Numbered from the stretch's first letter, positions 48,788 to 57,975 are shown. The stretch is 64,000 bases of DNA from Chryseobacterium mucoviscidosis (GCF_002177115.1 NZ_MVAG01000091.1:1-64000); one strand, 5' to 3'. Program-made: numbers and translations. Notes: a model not told the origin generated them from the letters alone.

Positions 48788-50422
48788 ATGCCAAGTCTTA
48801 CTCCTAAAATCACAGTTCTGGGATTTTCGAATGCTTATCATCTTCTCAGACGCACCACTTACAACATTACAAAGGCTAAAGTTCTGGATTTTGCGACCAA
48901 AACTCCGCAACAGGCACTTGCAGAATTATTTACGTTCAGTAATCCTGTTCCGCCTTCTCCGCTGAATAATGTGGGTGAAACAATTGTCCCGACAGCGGCA
49001 AATCCTACGATTACCGATACCCAAAGTACGACAAACAGCGTGAGAAACGATCTTTACTGGTGGCTTTACAGTGCTTTGAAGGATCCTTCTGCACAGCACA
49101 AAATTGCTTATTTTCTTCATGTTCTTTTTGTAACGGATGATAATGCTTCTTTCTGGACAAATTATGATTATAAAGAGCTTCTCAGGTTTCATGCGAATGG
49201 AAGTCTTAAAGAACTGGCTTTCAGAATAACACAAAATCCGAGAATGCTTGTTTTCCTGAATAATAATGTGAATCTGAGCACAAGTCCCAATCAAAATTAT
49301 GCAAGGGAATTTCTGGAATTGTTTACGATTTTAAAAGGACCGCAGATTGCTACGGGAAATTATACCAATTACACGGAAACAGATGTACAACAGGCGGCAA
49401 GAGTTTTAACAGGATTCTCCCTGACTTCATCGGTACATCTGGATAAAACAGCAAGACTTAATTCTCTGGATCCGGTAACGAATATTCCGACAGGTCAGGT
49501 AAAAGTTAACACGCACGATACGGGAACCAAAACGTTTTCGTCAGCTTTCGGAAATCAGGCAATTTCGGGAGGGAATACAGACGCAACGATTAAAGCCGAA
49601 CTTCAGAATTTCATTAACATGGTTTTTAATCAGGATGAAACGGCAAAAGCGTATTGCAGAAGAATGTACCGTTATTTTGTGGGAAGATTAATTACCACCG
49701 AGATCGAAAATGATATTATTGTTCCTTTGGCAGCATCTCTGAAAGCAGACAATTACAATATTATTCCTGCTCTCACCACGCTTCTTAAAAGTAAACATTT
49801 TTATGATGAGGAAGACAGCATTACGGGAGATCAGACGATTGGAAACATTGTAAGAAATCCGGTTGAGCTTTATCTCCATATGTTTTCTCTGCTGAATCTT
49901 CAGATTCCGCTTTACAATACGAATCCTTCGGCAATACACAGTCTGATGAACGTGGTGAATAATTATTCTTCGAATATGGGAATGCCTGTTTTTAATCCAC
50001 AGTCGGTAAACGGATATGCAGGATATTACAGCAGCCCGAATTACGATAAAAACTGGATCACAACATCATCTCTGAGAATACGGTATAACAATACGATTGA
50101 TTATCTCATTAACGGACTTACCTACAACGGCTTTACCTTTAAACTGAATAATGCCTCTTTTGTAAAAGACAGCGGATATTTTTCTAATCCCGCCAATGCA
50201 GATACTCTGGTAACAGAATTTCTTCAGATGATGTTTGTGGAAGTTCCGGACGGAACCCGTTATGATTATTTCAAAGGTATTTTTCTGAATAATTTAAGTA
50301 CCATCAACTGGCAGAATGAATGGAATAACTACCTCAATACAGGAAATGCCAATAATGTAAAGATTCCGATCGACAGACTGGTAAAAGCCATCATTAAATC
50401 TCCTGAATTCCAAATAATTTAA
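48788..50422 (+). CDS. DUF1800 family protein
   Basis: A 544-residue protein of the DUF1800 family, of which most members are exported and co-transcribed with DUF1501 proteins. HLLRRTTYNITKAKVLDF near the N-terminus, WWLYSALKDPSAQHKIAYFL, NYAREFLELFTI, and QAARVLTGFSL are typical blocks, as is the C-terminal IPIDRLVKAIIKSPEFQII. No signal peptide is obvious at the N-terminus, but DUF1800 proteins often lack a classical one. It is separated by 4 bases from the DUF1501 gene. Confidence 0.88.
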   Translation: MPSLTPKITVLGFSNAYHLLRRTTYNITKAKVLDFATKTPQQALAELFTFSNPVPPSPLNNVGETIVPTAANPTITDTQSTTNSVRNDLYWWLYSALKDPSAQHKIAYFLHVLFVTDDNASFWTNYDYKELLRFHANGSLKELAFRITQNPRMLVFLNNNVNLSTSPNQNYAREFLELFTILKGPQIATGNYTNYTETDVQQAARVLTGFSLTSSVHLDKTARLNSLDPVTNIPTGQVKVNTHDTGTKTFSSAFGNQAISGGNTDATIKAELQNFINMVFNQDETAKAYCRRMYRYFVGRLITTEIENDIIVPLAASLKADNYNIIPALTTLLKSKHFYDEEDSITGDQTIGNIVRNPVELYLHMFSLLNLQIPLYNTNPSAIHSLMNVVNNYSSNMGMPVFNPQSVNGYAGYYSSPNYDKNWITTSSLRIRYNNTIDYLINGLTYNGFTFKLNNASFVKDSGYFSNPANADTLVTEFLQMMFVEVPDGTRYDYFKGIFLNNLSTINWQNEWNNYLNTGNANNVKIPIDRLVKAIIKSPEFQII

Positions 50423-50426
50423 GATC

Positions 50427-52043
50427 ATGAACAGAAAAGATTTTTTAAAATTAATATCTCTTGCGGGAGTTGGAGCTCCGTTTTATCTTAACGGAATGCC
50501 TTCGAGGTTTATGAATCAGTTTTTGGATTTTCAACTGAATTGTGATACGGTTAACGATCGCTCTTTGGTTATTCTGAGATTAGCAGGAGCCAATGACGGA
50601 CTGAATACGGTAATCCCGATTAGCCAATACAGTACCTATGCCGCATTGCGTCCCAATATAAAAATTGAAAGTTCAGGAACAGGAAGTTATATTCCGTTAG
50701 ACAGCACGGTATCTTCGGGTAAACTTGTAGGTCTTAATCCTTCTATGACAGGTTTTAAAAGTCTATATGATTCCGGAAAACTGCTTTTAATGAACGGAGT
50801 TGGCTATCCGAACCCGAATTATTCGCATTTCCGATCAGAAAATTTAATGTTTGCAGGGAAAGACGGAACTACAAACTCGGATCTTCTCGACGGTATTTTC
50901 GGAAGGTATCTTGGCGCGTTATATCCGGGACTTGCCGGAAATCCGACGACACTGAATCCTGATCCGCTTGCTATACAGATGGGAAATCTCAATCCGTGTC
51001 TGTTTTATGAACATACGACTGAGAAAAATATCGAATACAACATGACCGGATTTCAGTCGAGTGTTTTCAGCAATTTAAATTTAATGAATTCTGAGTATAA
51101 TGATCTTCTCAACTATATAAAAGGAGTTGCCACGAGTATGGATGCGTATTATGACCGCGTGATGCAGGTTTTCAACGCCGGAAACAATTCCACGACTACT
51201 TATCCTAATTCGTCTTTGGGAAAACAACTGAAAACAGTGGCAAGAATGATTAAAGGAGGCAGCAAGACCAAGATTTTCCAGGTGAATCTAAGCGGATTTG
51301 ATACCCATGTGAGTCAGGTACAAACCGGAAGTACGCATTTGGGAACCCATGCGAATCTATTAGCAGATATTTCCAATTCTGTTGCCGCTTTTCAGGCAGA
51401 TATTCAGCAGTTGGGCATTGCAGATAAAATAATGACGGTTACTTTCAGTGAATTCGGCAGACAGGTTCGCGAAAACGGAAGTACCGGAACTGATCATGGA
51501 GATCTTGCTCCGTTTTTCGTGGTTGGAAACGCTGCTGCCGCAGGAATTTTGGGAGATCATCCTGTGTTTACCAACCAGACAAGTTATTACTACAACCAAA
51601 ATCAAAGAAGATATGATTACCGGCAGATTTTCGCTTCGCTTCTTCAGGACTGGCTTGGCGCAAGTACGAGTCTGATGATTACTTCGGAACTGGATTATTA
51701 CGTTACAGGAAATCAGAAAGTGGATGTGATTAAAAATTCTCAAAAAGCGAATGCAGTATGCTCAACTTTGGGAACATCGAATGTGGTTTCCGACAAAGGA
51801 ATTAAGATTTATCCGATTCCGGCAAGCCAGTTTGTGTATGTTGAATTTGAAAGCAGAATATCCGGAAGTATAAAGTATCAGTTAATGGATATGAGCGGAA
51901 GGGTAATTCACAGCTCTTCGGAAAAACCAATATCCAACCGTATTGAAATTAATGTTTCGGGAATTCCTGAAGGAAATTATTTGTTGAAAATCAATACAGA
52001 TTCTGAAGAAATCAGCAGAAAAATTATTGTTTCGCACCGTTAA
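50427..52043 (+). CDS. DUF1501 family protein with type IX sorting domain
   Basis: A 538-residue exported protein. The N-terminus MNRKDFLKLISLAGVGAPF is a signal-type segment with a degenerate Tat-like motif. DUF1501 core (related to sulfatase/alkaline-phosphatase folds): VILRLAGANDGLNTVIPI, YPNPNYSHFRSENLM, VNLSGFDTHVSQ, TFSEFGRQVRENGSTGTDH. The last about 75 residues (IKIYPIPASQFVYVEFE, then GNYLLKINTDSEEISRKIIV) are a T9SS type A sorting domain, so it should reach the surface via the Por system. Paired with DUF1800. Confidence 0.9.
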   Translation: MNRKDFLKLISLAGVGAPFYLNGMPSRFMNQFLDFQLNCDTVNDRSLVILRLAGANDGLNTVIPISQYSTYAALRPNIKIESSGTGSYIPLDSTVSSGKLVGLNPSMTGFKSLYDSGKLLLMNGVGYPNPNYSHFRSENLMFAGKDGTTNSDLLDGIFGRYLGALYPGLAGNPTTLNPDPLAIQMGNLNPCLFYEHTTEKNIEYNMTGFQSSVFSNLNLMNSEYNDLLNYIKGVATSMDAYYDRVMQVFNAGNNSTTTYPNSSLGKQLKTVARMIKGGSKTKIFQVNLSGFDTHVSQVQTGSTHLGTHANLLADISNSVAAFQADIQQLGIADKIMTVTFSEFGRQVRENGSTGTDHGDLAPFFVVGNAAAAGILGDHPVFTNQTSYYYNQNQRRYDYRQIFASLLQDWLGASTSLMITSELDYYVTGNQKVDVIKNSQKANAVCSTLGTSNVVSDKGIKIYPIPASQFVYVEFESRISGSIKYQLMDMSGRVIHSSSEKPISNRIEINVSGIPEGNYLLKINTDSEEISRKIIVSHR

Positions 52044-52079
52044 TTTTTTGATTATCTTTTATTAAACGTACTGCTTTTT

Positions 52080-52166
52080 AACGCAAAGGATCGCTAAGAT
52101 ATTTTATATAACAACTGTTTTTAAGTTCGCAAAGGCGTTTCACTCAGCTAAGAACTCAAAGGGTTT
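52080..52166. repeat. Degenerate CAAAG-type repeat, copy 3
   Basis: AACGCAAAGGATCGCTAAGA, then TTCGCAAAGGCGTTTC and CTAAGAACTCAAAGGGTTT. Related words occur at 44895 and 47448. Confidence 0.5.
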
Positions 52167-52307
52167 TTCAATTAACAAATTAAGGACATCATTAAATTTT
52201 TATTTAAAAGACCATTGTATTCTTTTTACTTTTTTGTTTGCAAACTTTAAATAAAAAAAGCTTGATCTTTTGCGGCTAAATAAAAAGTTTAAACAGATTT
52301 TAAATCA

Positions 52308-52343
52308 AAAACAGCCCGACAATTTCTGTCGGGCTGTTTTTAT
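52308..52343. terminator. Terminator of the DUF1573 gene
   Basis: AAAACAGCCCGACA (52308-52321) and TGTCGGGCTGTTTT (52327-52340) form a perfect 14-bp stem with a 5-base loop, flanked by A/T tracts. Functional in both directions. Confidence 0.9.
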
Positions 52344-52369
52344 ATTGAACAAGATTAAATTTATTCAGA

Positions 52370-52780
52370 TTAAGAAGCAACAACTGTACCTTTAAAAGAA
52401 AGAGTCTTTGGAGTTTTGCTGTCGCTTGTGGTAACATTTACCGTTTTCATGAAAGGACCCGCTGCTGCAGCGTTGTAGCTTGCTTCTACAAATCCTTTTT
52501 TACCAGGAAGAATAGGCGTTTTTGTATAATCCGCTGTTGTACATCCGCAAGAAGGTGCTACGTTTTCGATAATGATAGGCTTCTTTGATGTATTTGTAAA
52601 TTCGAATCTGATGGTTTTTGGTTTTCCCTGAGGAATATTTCCAACATCAATAGATTCTGATTTCCATGTAACATCTGCAAGAATTCTTACAACCGGATTA
52701 TTGTCAGTCGGAAGTGTATTTGCAAAAAACGGTGAAAATGCCAAAACAGCTAATAATGCTGAAATTTTTAAATTTTTCAT
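52370..52780 (-). CDS. Exported DUF1573 domain protein
   Basis: A 136-residue secreted protein with a signal peptide (residues 1-20, FFANT). The DUF1573 domain is visible as IRFEFTNTSKKPIIIENV and APSCGCTTADYTKTPILPGK, with the paired Cys in SCGCT. This immunoglobulin-like domain is common in Bacteroidetes periplasmic and surface proteins; its role is unknown. It has a -7 box TACATTTG (52828-52835) and its own terminator. Confidence 0.9.
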   Translation of the reverse strand: MKNLKISALLAVLAFSPFFANTLPTDNNPVVRILADVTWKSESIDVGNIPQGKPKTIRFEFTNTSKKPIIIENVAPSCGCTTADYTKTPILPGKKGFVEASYNAAAAGPFMKTVNVTTSDSKTPKTLSFKGTVVAS

Positions 52781-52827
52781 GAGTATAAATTTTAATAATT
52801 AAAAAAAACCGATTTATTTTTGTTTTC

Positions 52828-52835
52828 ACAAATGT
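52828..52835 (-). promoter_or_regulatory. Candidate -7 box for the DUF1573 gene
   Basis: Minus strand TACATTTG, 48 bases before the start at 52780. Confidence 0.45.
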
Positions 52836-52889
52836 AAGATGAATATTTGTATTAATCCTGTTAAGCGGTCTCAAACATTTGTTAATAAG

Positions 52890-52922
52890 TTGTTAACGAT
52901 CAGAAATTAATAGATATTTTTG
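52890..52922 (+). promoter_or_regulatory. Candidate promoter of the OmpR-type two-component operon
   Basis: TTG (52890-52892) and TATTTTTG (52915-52922) are separated by 22 bases, an acceptable Bacteroidetes -33/-7 pair. The leader to the start at 52942 would be about 13 bases. Confidence 0.45.
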
Positions 52923-52941
52923 GATATTATTGTTCCTGTAA

Positions 52942-54189
52942 ATGGAAATAAAGAAACTCAATATTATTATAACGCTTGGTTTTGTTGCTATTATCGGAAT
53001 TCTGATAGCACAGCTTTTATGGACACGACAGGCTTATAATCTTGAAGACAAGAAATTCAACCAGACCGTAAATATTGCTTTGCTGGAAGTGGTTGAAAAA
53101 CTTTCCGGCGGAAAAACGTCCTTTACCGAAAGTCCGGTTCAGAACATTTCCAATGATTATTATGTGGTAAACATTAACAATGAATTTCATCCTGAAGTTC
53201 TGGAACATTACCTGAAAACCGAATTCACACGTTTTCAGATCAATACCGATTATGTCTACGCATTGTACAATTGCCACAGCGATCAGATGATTTATGGAAA
53301 ATTCGTATCGAAACATCAGGAAAGCCCGAATGAAAAAGTGATTAAATTTCCGAAGCATAAAAATCTGGTGTATTATTTTTCCATCCGTTTTCCGGATAAA
53401 ATCACGTATCTCATTAGTTCTTTACGTTTCTGGTATGTTCTTACTTTTGCCCTGATCATCATTCTTCTGGTGTATGTATATTCCATTTATACGATTATTC
53501 AGCAGAAAAAATTCTCGGAACTGCAAAGGGATTTCATCAATAATATGACGCATGAATTCAAAACTCCTCTTTCATCAATTTTGCTGGCTTCGGAAGCTTT
53601 AACCAAGCAGGAACAGATCAAGGAAAATCCTAAATTACAAACGTATACTTCCATCATAACGGATCAGAGCCACAAACTGAATAGTCATATTGAAAAAATA
53701 CTGAATATTGCCAAAAATGATGCTTCAGGATTGTCTCTGAAACCGCAAAGAATTATTTTAAAGCCTTTCATTCAGGAAATTGCAGAAACCGTGAAACAGA
53801 AGAATGAATACATTTCGATTGAATTATCTATTGATGATAATATTTCCGTTATAGCCGACGAATTTCATTTCAGTAATATCATTTACAATATTCTGGACAA
53901 TTCCATAAAATACTGTGAAACCCAACCACATATTATTATTTCTTCGATAAATGATACAAAAGGTTTATATTTAAAGTTCAAAGACAACGGAATCGGGATT
54001 CCTGCGAAAAACCTTCCTCATATTTTTGATAAATTTTACAGGGTAAACACTTCAAAAAGCGATGCGGTAAACGGTTTCGGACTGGGACTTTTTTATGTAA
54101 AAAAAGTGGTTCAGCAGCATAACTGGAAAATTTCTGTTGAAAACAACAGCCATCAAGGAATTACCACTACCCTGTTTTTGCCATTGTAA
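52942..54189 (+). CDS. Membrane-bound sensor histidine kinase (HisKA type)
   Basis: A 415-residue kinase with two transmembrane helices (about 8-28 and 160-184) around a periplasmic domain of about 130 residues that could sense a ligand; the sensor domain has no recognised family. H-box FINNMTHEFKTPLSSILLA (His about 204). N-box NIIYNILDNSIKYC. G1 DNGIGIPAKNLPHIFDKFY. G2 GFGLGLFYVKKV. It starts about 20 bases after the promoter at 52890-52922 and lies 15 bases before its response regulator. Confidence 0.92.
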   Translation: MEIKKLNIIITLGFVAIIGILIAQLLWTRQAYNLEDKKFNQTVNIALLEVVEKLSGGKTSFTESPVQNISNDYYVVNINNEFHPEVLEHYLKTEFTRFQINTDYVYALYNCHSDQMIYGKFVSKHQESPNEKVIKFPKHKNLVYYFSIRFPDKITYLISSLRFWYVLTFALIIILLVYVYSIYTIIQQKKFSELQRDFINNMTHEFKTPLSSILLASEALTKQEQIKENPKLQTYTSIITDQSHKLNSHIEKILNIAKNDASGLSLKPQRIILKPFIQEIAETVKQKNEYISIELSIDDNISVIADEFHFSNIIYNILDNSIKYCETQPHIIISSINDTKGLYLKFKDNGIGIPAKNLPHIFDKFYRVNTSKSDAVNGFGLGLFYVKKVVQQHNWKISVENNSHQGITTTLFLPL

Positions 54190-54204
54190 AGAATATGTGT
54201 AATC

Positions 54205-54885
54205 ATGGAAAAATCTAAAATTCTCTACGCCGAAGACGACAAAACCATTGCGTTCCTCATTCAGGACAGTCTGGAAAATCATTACGATATTTCCTGCTAT
54301 TCTGACGGAAAATCGGCTTTGGATGCTTTTAACAGAGGAAGTTTCGACATCTGTCTTCTGGATATCATGATGCCGGAAATGAACGGTTTTGAGGTCGCAC
54401 AAAATATCAGAGAAAAAGATGCTGAAATTCCTATTATTTTTATTTCTGCCAAAGCATTGAAGGAAGACCGCATCAAAGGACTGAAAATCGGAGCGGATGA
54501 TTATCTGGTAAAACCTTTCAGCATTGAAGAGCTTATCCTTAAAATTGAAGTCTTCCTGAGAAGATCTAAGAAAAAAGAATCTTCGCCACAAAAATACAGA
54601 GTCGGAAACTATGATTTTGATCCGAACAATTACACCTTACACAATTCTGACAATAAAGTAACACTTACTCAGAGAGAATCTGAACTGTTGTTATTTTTTA
54701 TCCGTAATAAAAATACCGTTCTCAAAAGACAGGATATTCTGAAGGCGGTTTGGGGCGATGATGATTATTTTATGGGAAGAAGCCTTGATGTTTTTATTTC
54801 AAGACTGCGAAAAGTTTTTTCCGATGAAGAAAATATTTCCATTGAGAATCTTCATGGGATTGGTTTTCGCTTTTCTGAGAAATGA
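54205..54885 (+). CDS. OmpR/PhoB-type response regulator
   Basis: A 226-residue regulator cognate to the preceding kinase. Receiver: LYAEDDKTIAFLI (acidic pair) and the phosphorylated Asp in ICLLDIMMPEMNGFEVA (about 53), Lys in DDYLVKPFSIEEL. C-terminal winged helix: TLTQRESELLLFFIRNKNT (about 150-168) and MGRSLDVFISRLRKVF. Targets are not evident in the window. Confidence 0.93.
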   Translation: MEKSKILYAEDDKTIAFLIQDSLENHYDISCYSDGKSALDAFNRGSFDICLLDIMMPEMNGFEVAQNIREKDAEIPIIFISAKALKEDRIKGLKIGADDYLVKPFSIEELILKIEVFLRRSKKKESSPQKYRVGNYDFDPNNYTLHNSDNKVTLTQRESELLLFFIRNKNTVLKRQDILKAVWGDDDYFMGRSLDVFISRLRKVFSDEENISIENLHGIGFRFSEK

Positions 54886-54960
54886 TTTTTTTGTCTCCAC
54901 TCTTAATTAGCCTGAATTTGATCTAAATATTCCAAATAAAAAATTGACTTTATCCGAACT

Positions 54961-55030
54961 TTGGGATAAGTTTCGGCTAAAGCCAATTCGAGTTATTAAT
55001 AATGAAAAAGCGGACTAAAGCCCGCTCTTA
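54961..55030. repeat. CGGCTAAAGCC / CGGACTAAAGCCCG repeat element
   Basis: A tandem of two related palindromic words, CGGCTAAAGCCAATTCG (54974) and AGCGGACTAAAGCCCGCT (55009-55026). I recall this kind of CTAAAGCCCG repeat as widespread in Bacteroidetes. The second word also forms a terminator (see 55005-55026). Confidence 0.55.
55005..55026 (-). terminator. Terminator of the dihydroorotase gene
   Basis: AGCGG (55009-55013) pairs with CCGCT (55022-55026), and an A-run at 55005-55009 gives U's on the minus strand. It lies 26 bases after the stop at 55052. Confidence 0.65.
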
Positions 55031-55051
55031 TTGATATCAGTTATGTCGATC

Positions 55052-56389
55052 TTATTCCTGAACTTCAAAAAGCAAACGCTCCCCGAATTTTTGTTCATTA
55101 ATTTTTCCGTTTTCGTACACCAGATTTCCATTGACAAAAGTATGGGTAACTTTAGAATGGAAATTCATTCCTTCCAACGGACTCCAGCCGCATTTGTAAA
55201 GAATATTGTCTTTTTCCACCGTCCAGTTTTCGTTTAAATCCACTAAAACAAGATCCGCTTTATAGCCTTCTTTGATGAAACCTCTTTTTTCAATTCTGAA
55301 TAAAATGGCAGGATTATGAGCCATTTTCTCAACGATTCTTTCTAAAGAAATTTTTCCGTTTTTATAATTTTCCAACATTACGACCAAAGAATGCTGCACC
55401 AAAGGTGCTCCTGAAGGACATTTTGTATACACATTCTGTTTTTCTTCCCATGTATGAGGCGCATGATCCGTTGCAATCACGTCAATTCTGTCGTCCAGTA
55501 ATGCTTCCCAAAGTCCGTCTTTGTCTTTTTGTGTTTTTACGGCAGGATTCCATTTGATCAATCCGCCTCTGGTTTCATAATCTTCATTGGTAAATGTTAA
55601 ATGATGAACACAAACTTCTGCGGTAATTTTTTTATCTTTTAAAGGAATATCGTTTCTGAAAAGTTCTGTTTCTATTGCCGTTGACAAATGAAAAACGTGA
55701 AGCCTTGCTCCTGTTTTTTTCGCTAATTCAATGGCTTTGGATGAAGATTTATAACAGGCTTCTTCACTTCTTATCAAATGATGGAATTTCACCGGAATAT
55801 CTTCCCCGTATTCATCAAGATATTTTTGCGTATTTGCTTTGATCGTTGCTTCATCTTCGCAGTGAACCGCAATGAGCATTTTTGTATTGCTGAAGATTTT
55901 TTCTAAAGTTTCAGGATTATCAACCAACATATTTCCGGTAGAGGAACCTAGAAACAATTTAATTCCGGGAACATTTCTGGGATTCGTTTTTAAAACTTCC
56001 TCCAGATTATCGTTGGTTCCGCCCATCATGAAACCGTAATTAGCGTAAGATTTCTGAGAGGCAATTTCATATTTATCAGCCAATAACTCCTGTGTTACCG
56101 CATTCGGAACAGTATTGGGCTGTTCGATAAAACTGGTTGTTCCTCCTGCAATTGCCGATCTTGATTCTGTTTCAATATCTCCTTTGTGCGTTAAACCCGG
56201 TTCACGGAAATGAACCTGATCGTCGATAACACCCGGTAAAAGATATTTTCCGCCACCATCAATAACCTGATCTGCTTGCTCGGAAATTTGAGAATCTATT
56301 TTGGAAATTAAATCATTTTCAATTAAAATATCACCTTCAACGATCTTTCCTTCGTTAACGATTTTTACATTTTTGATTAAAGTCTTCAT
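55052..56389 (-). CDS. pyrC: Dihydroorotase
   Basis: A 445-residue amidohydrolase that cyclises carbamoyl-aspartate to dihydroorotate in pyrimidine biosynthesis. GVIDDQVHFREPGLTHKGDI (about 54-73) is the metal-binding strand; the usual D-x-H-x-H appears as D-x-Q-x-H, with Gln in place of the first His. GIKLFLGSSTGNM holds the carbamylated Lys, followed by AVHCEDE, RLHVFHLST, VCVHHLTFT and DVIATDHAPHT. Length and motifs match class I dihydroorotases of Bacteroidetes. Monocistronic here. Confidence 0.93.
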   Translation of the reverse strand: MKTLIKNVKIVNEGKIVEGDILIENDLISKIDSQISEQADQVIDGGGKYLLPGVIDDQVHFREPGLTHKGDIETESRSAIAGGTTSFIEQPNTVPNAVTQELLADKYEIASQKSYANYGFMMGGTNDNLEEVLKTNPRNVPGIKLFLGSSTGNMLVDNPETLEKIFSNTKMLIAVHCEDEATIKANTQKYLDEYGEDIPVKFHHLIRSEEACYKSSSKAIELAKKTGARLHVFHLSTAIETELFRNDIPLKDKKITAEVCVHHLTFTNEDYETRGGLIKWNPAVKTQKDKDGLWEALLDDRIDVIATDHAPHTWEEKQNVYTKCPSGAPLVQHSLVVMLENYKNGKISLERIVEKMAHNPAILFRIEKRGFIKEGYKADLVLVDLNENWTVEKDNILYKCGWSPLEGMNFHSKVTHTFVNGNLVYENGKINEQKFGERLLFEVQE

Positions 56390-56429
56390 TTTTACTTTTT
56401 TTACAAATTAGAGATGGAGCCATGCTTCC

Positions 56430-56462
56430 AACTTTGTCAAAGTTTAAAACTTTGACAAAGTT
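56430..56462. repeat. Perfect 16-bp inverted repeat upstream of pyrC
   Basis: AACTTTGTCAAAGTTT (56430-56445) and AAACTTTGACAAAGTT (56447-56462) are exact reverse complements around one A. Each arm is itself a palindrome (AACTTTG-T-CAAAGTT). It lies about 40 bases before the pyrC start. It may be a dispersed repeat or an operator. Confidence 0.7.
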
Positions 56463-56526
56463 CTTCAAAATTAAGGTTTATGAATGAATTTTAATGCGGC
56501 TGATAAAAAATCAATTTCTAAATATT

Positions 56527-56534
56527 TACATTTG
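56527..56534 (+). promoter_or_regulatory. Candidate -7 box for the flippase gene
   Basis: TACATTTG (TAnnTTTG) sits downstream of the first in-frame ATG (56494) and 17 bases upstream of a TTG at 56551, so transcription would begin after that ATG. This decides the start as 56551. Confidence 0.5.
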
Positions 56535-56550
56535 CATAAAATTTCACACG

Positions 56551-57975
56551 TTGTATAAGAAATTATTAGGACAGACAATTATCTATGGAATTGGAGCTAT
56601 AGCGCCAAGAATTATTTTATTCATCCTAAATCCACTTTTGATTTATAAAATTCCCAACGAAGGTTTTGCAATTTTCACACAGCTTTATGCATGGATTTCT
56701 TTTGTGAACATTATCCTTTCTTTTGGCTTTGAAACTGCTTATTTTCGATTTTCTGCTGAAGAGGATAATGAGAAGAAAACATTTAATACCTCATTTTGGT
56801 TTTTGTTTTCAACCTCCAGTCTTTTTTTGGCTTTATGTTATTTATTCAATCAGCCGATTGCAGATTATGCGGGTTATCACAACAATCCGGAATACATAAG
56901 ATGGTTTGCAATGATTGCTTTTTTTGACAATCTTCTGGTAATTCCTTTTGCATGGCTTCGTTTTCATAATAAACCGATAAAATACTCTGCAGTAAGAATT
57001 GTACAATCTGTGTTTCAGGCAATTTTTACAGCAGCACTATTCTTCTGGATCCCCGAAAATGTATCTAAAAGCTTTGGATTGGATCAAAACGTAGACTTCC
57101 CCTTCTTTAGTAATTTAGCAGGAAGTGCCTTAGGATTTTTATTGCTGTTTCCTATTATATTAAAGGTAAGATTTCAGTTTGTGACTTCTTTATTTAGCAG
57201 AATGGTTAAATACTCGTTTCCGTTGATGTTGGCTGGTCTTGCTTTCATGGTGAATGAAAATTTTGATAAATCTGTTCAAAGAGGTCTTATTTCAGATGAA
57301 GAGGCAGGAGCTTATGGAGGATGCTACAAATTAGCTGTATTAATGACATTATTTGTAACCGCTTACAGAATGGGAATCGAGCCTTTCTTTTTTAAACAAA
57401 TGGATAAAGGAGACGCTAAAAAAACATATGCTAAAGTAGCCGAATATTTTGCATTTTTTGCCTGTGTGGTTGCTTTGGGAATTATTGCCAACATTTCCTG
57501 GCTGAAAAGTGTATTTATCCCCAATCAGTCTTATTGGATTGCAATAGATATCATCCCGATTATTGTTGTAGCAAACCTTTGCTTTGGAATTTATTATAAT
57601 TTTTCGACATGGTATAAAGTAACGGACAAAACCAGTGTAGGAACCTTTATTTCATGGTTCGGAGCCGGAATAAATATTGCCCTGAATCTTTTGGCATTAA
57701 AGTATTATCACAGTATGTTGGGCTCTGCTTGGGCAACTTTCGGGGCTTATGCTATTATGATGATCGTCTCTTATTTACTTGGTCAAAAATATTATCCTAT
57801 CCCTTACAGAATGAAAAAAATGTCATTCTTTCTGATATTATTGGGAGCTTTCAGCTTTATCATTGTTAAATATTTTAATTATGATATTTTAATGAGTAAT
57901 GCCTTATTTATAACTTTTGCAGGTATCCTCATTTACTCCGAAAAAGAGATGCTTTTATCAAAAATCAAACGATAA
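56551..57975 (+). CDS. Polysaccharide biosynthesis/lipid-linked flippase (MATE-like)
   Basis: A 474-residue polytopic membrane protein with about 12-14 helices. YKKLLGQTIIYGIGAIAPRI at the N-terminus is typical of Bacteroidetes Wzx-like flippases. GFAIFTQLYAWISFVNII and SWFGAGINIALNLLALK follow. It exports undecaprenyl-linked sugar units or related lipids. The start is a TTG at 56551: in-frame ATG 56494 lies upstream of the likely transcription start, and homologues I know start at this point. It is 144 bases before the sugar nucleotidyltransferase gene. Confidence 0.85.
   Translation: MYKKLLGQTIIYGIGAIAPRIILFILNPLLIYKIPNEGFAIFTQLYAWISFVNIILSFGFETAYFRFSAEEDNEKKTFNTSFWFLFSTSSLFLALCYLFNQPIADYAGYHNNPEYIRWFAMIAFFDNLLVIPFAWLRFHNKPIKYSAVRIVQSVFQAIFTAALFFWIPENVSKSFGLDQNVDFPFFSNLAGSALGFLLLFPIILKVRFQFVTSLFSRMVKYSFPLMLAGLAFMVNENFDKSVQRGLISDEEAGAYGGCYKLAVLMTLFVTAYRMGIEPFFFKQMDKGDAKKTYAKVAEYFAFFACVVALGIIANISWLKSVFIPNQSYWIAIDIIPIIVVANLCFGIYYNFSTWYKVTDKTSVGTFISWFGAGINIALNLLALKYYHSMLGSAWATFGAYAIMMIVSYLLGQKYYPIPYRMKKMSFFLILLGAFSFIIVKYFNYDILMSNALFITFAGILIYSEKEMLLSKIKR

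Larger units (their letters stand above)
52044..52369. other. Gene-free region after the DUF1501 gene
   Basis: 326 bases containing a degenerate CAAAG-type repeat (52080-52166) and the hairpin of the DUF1573 gene (52308-52340). No credible gene. Confidence 0.65.
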
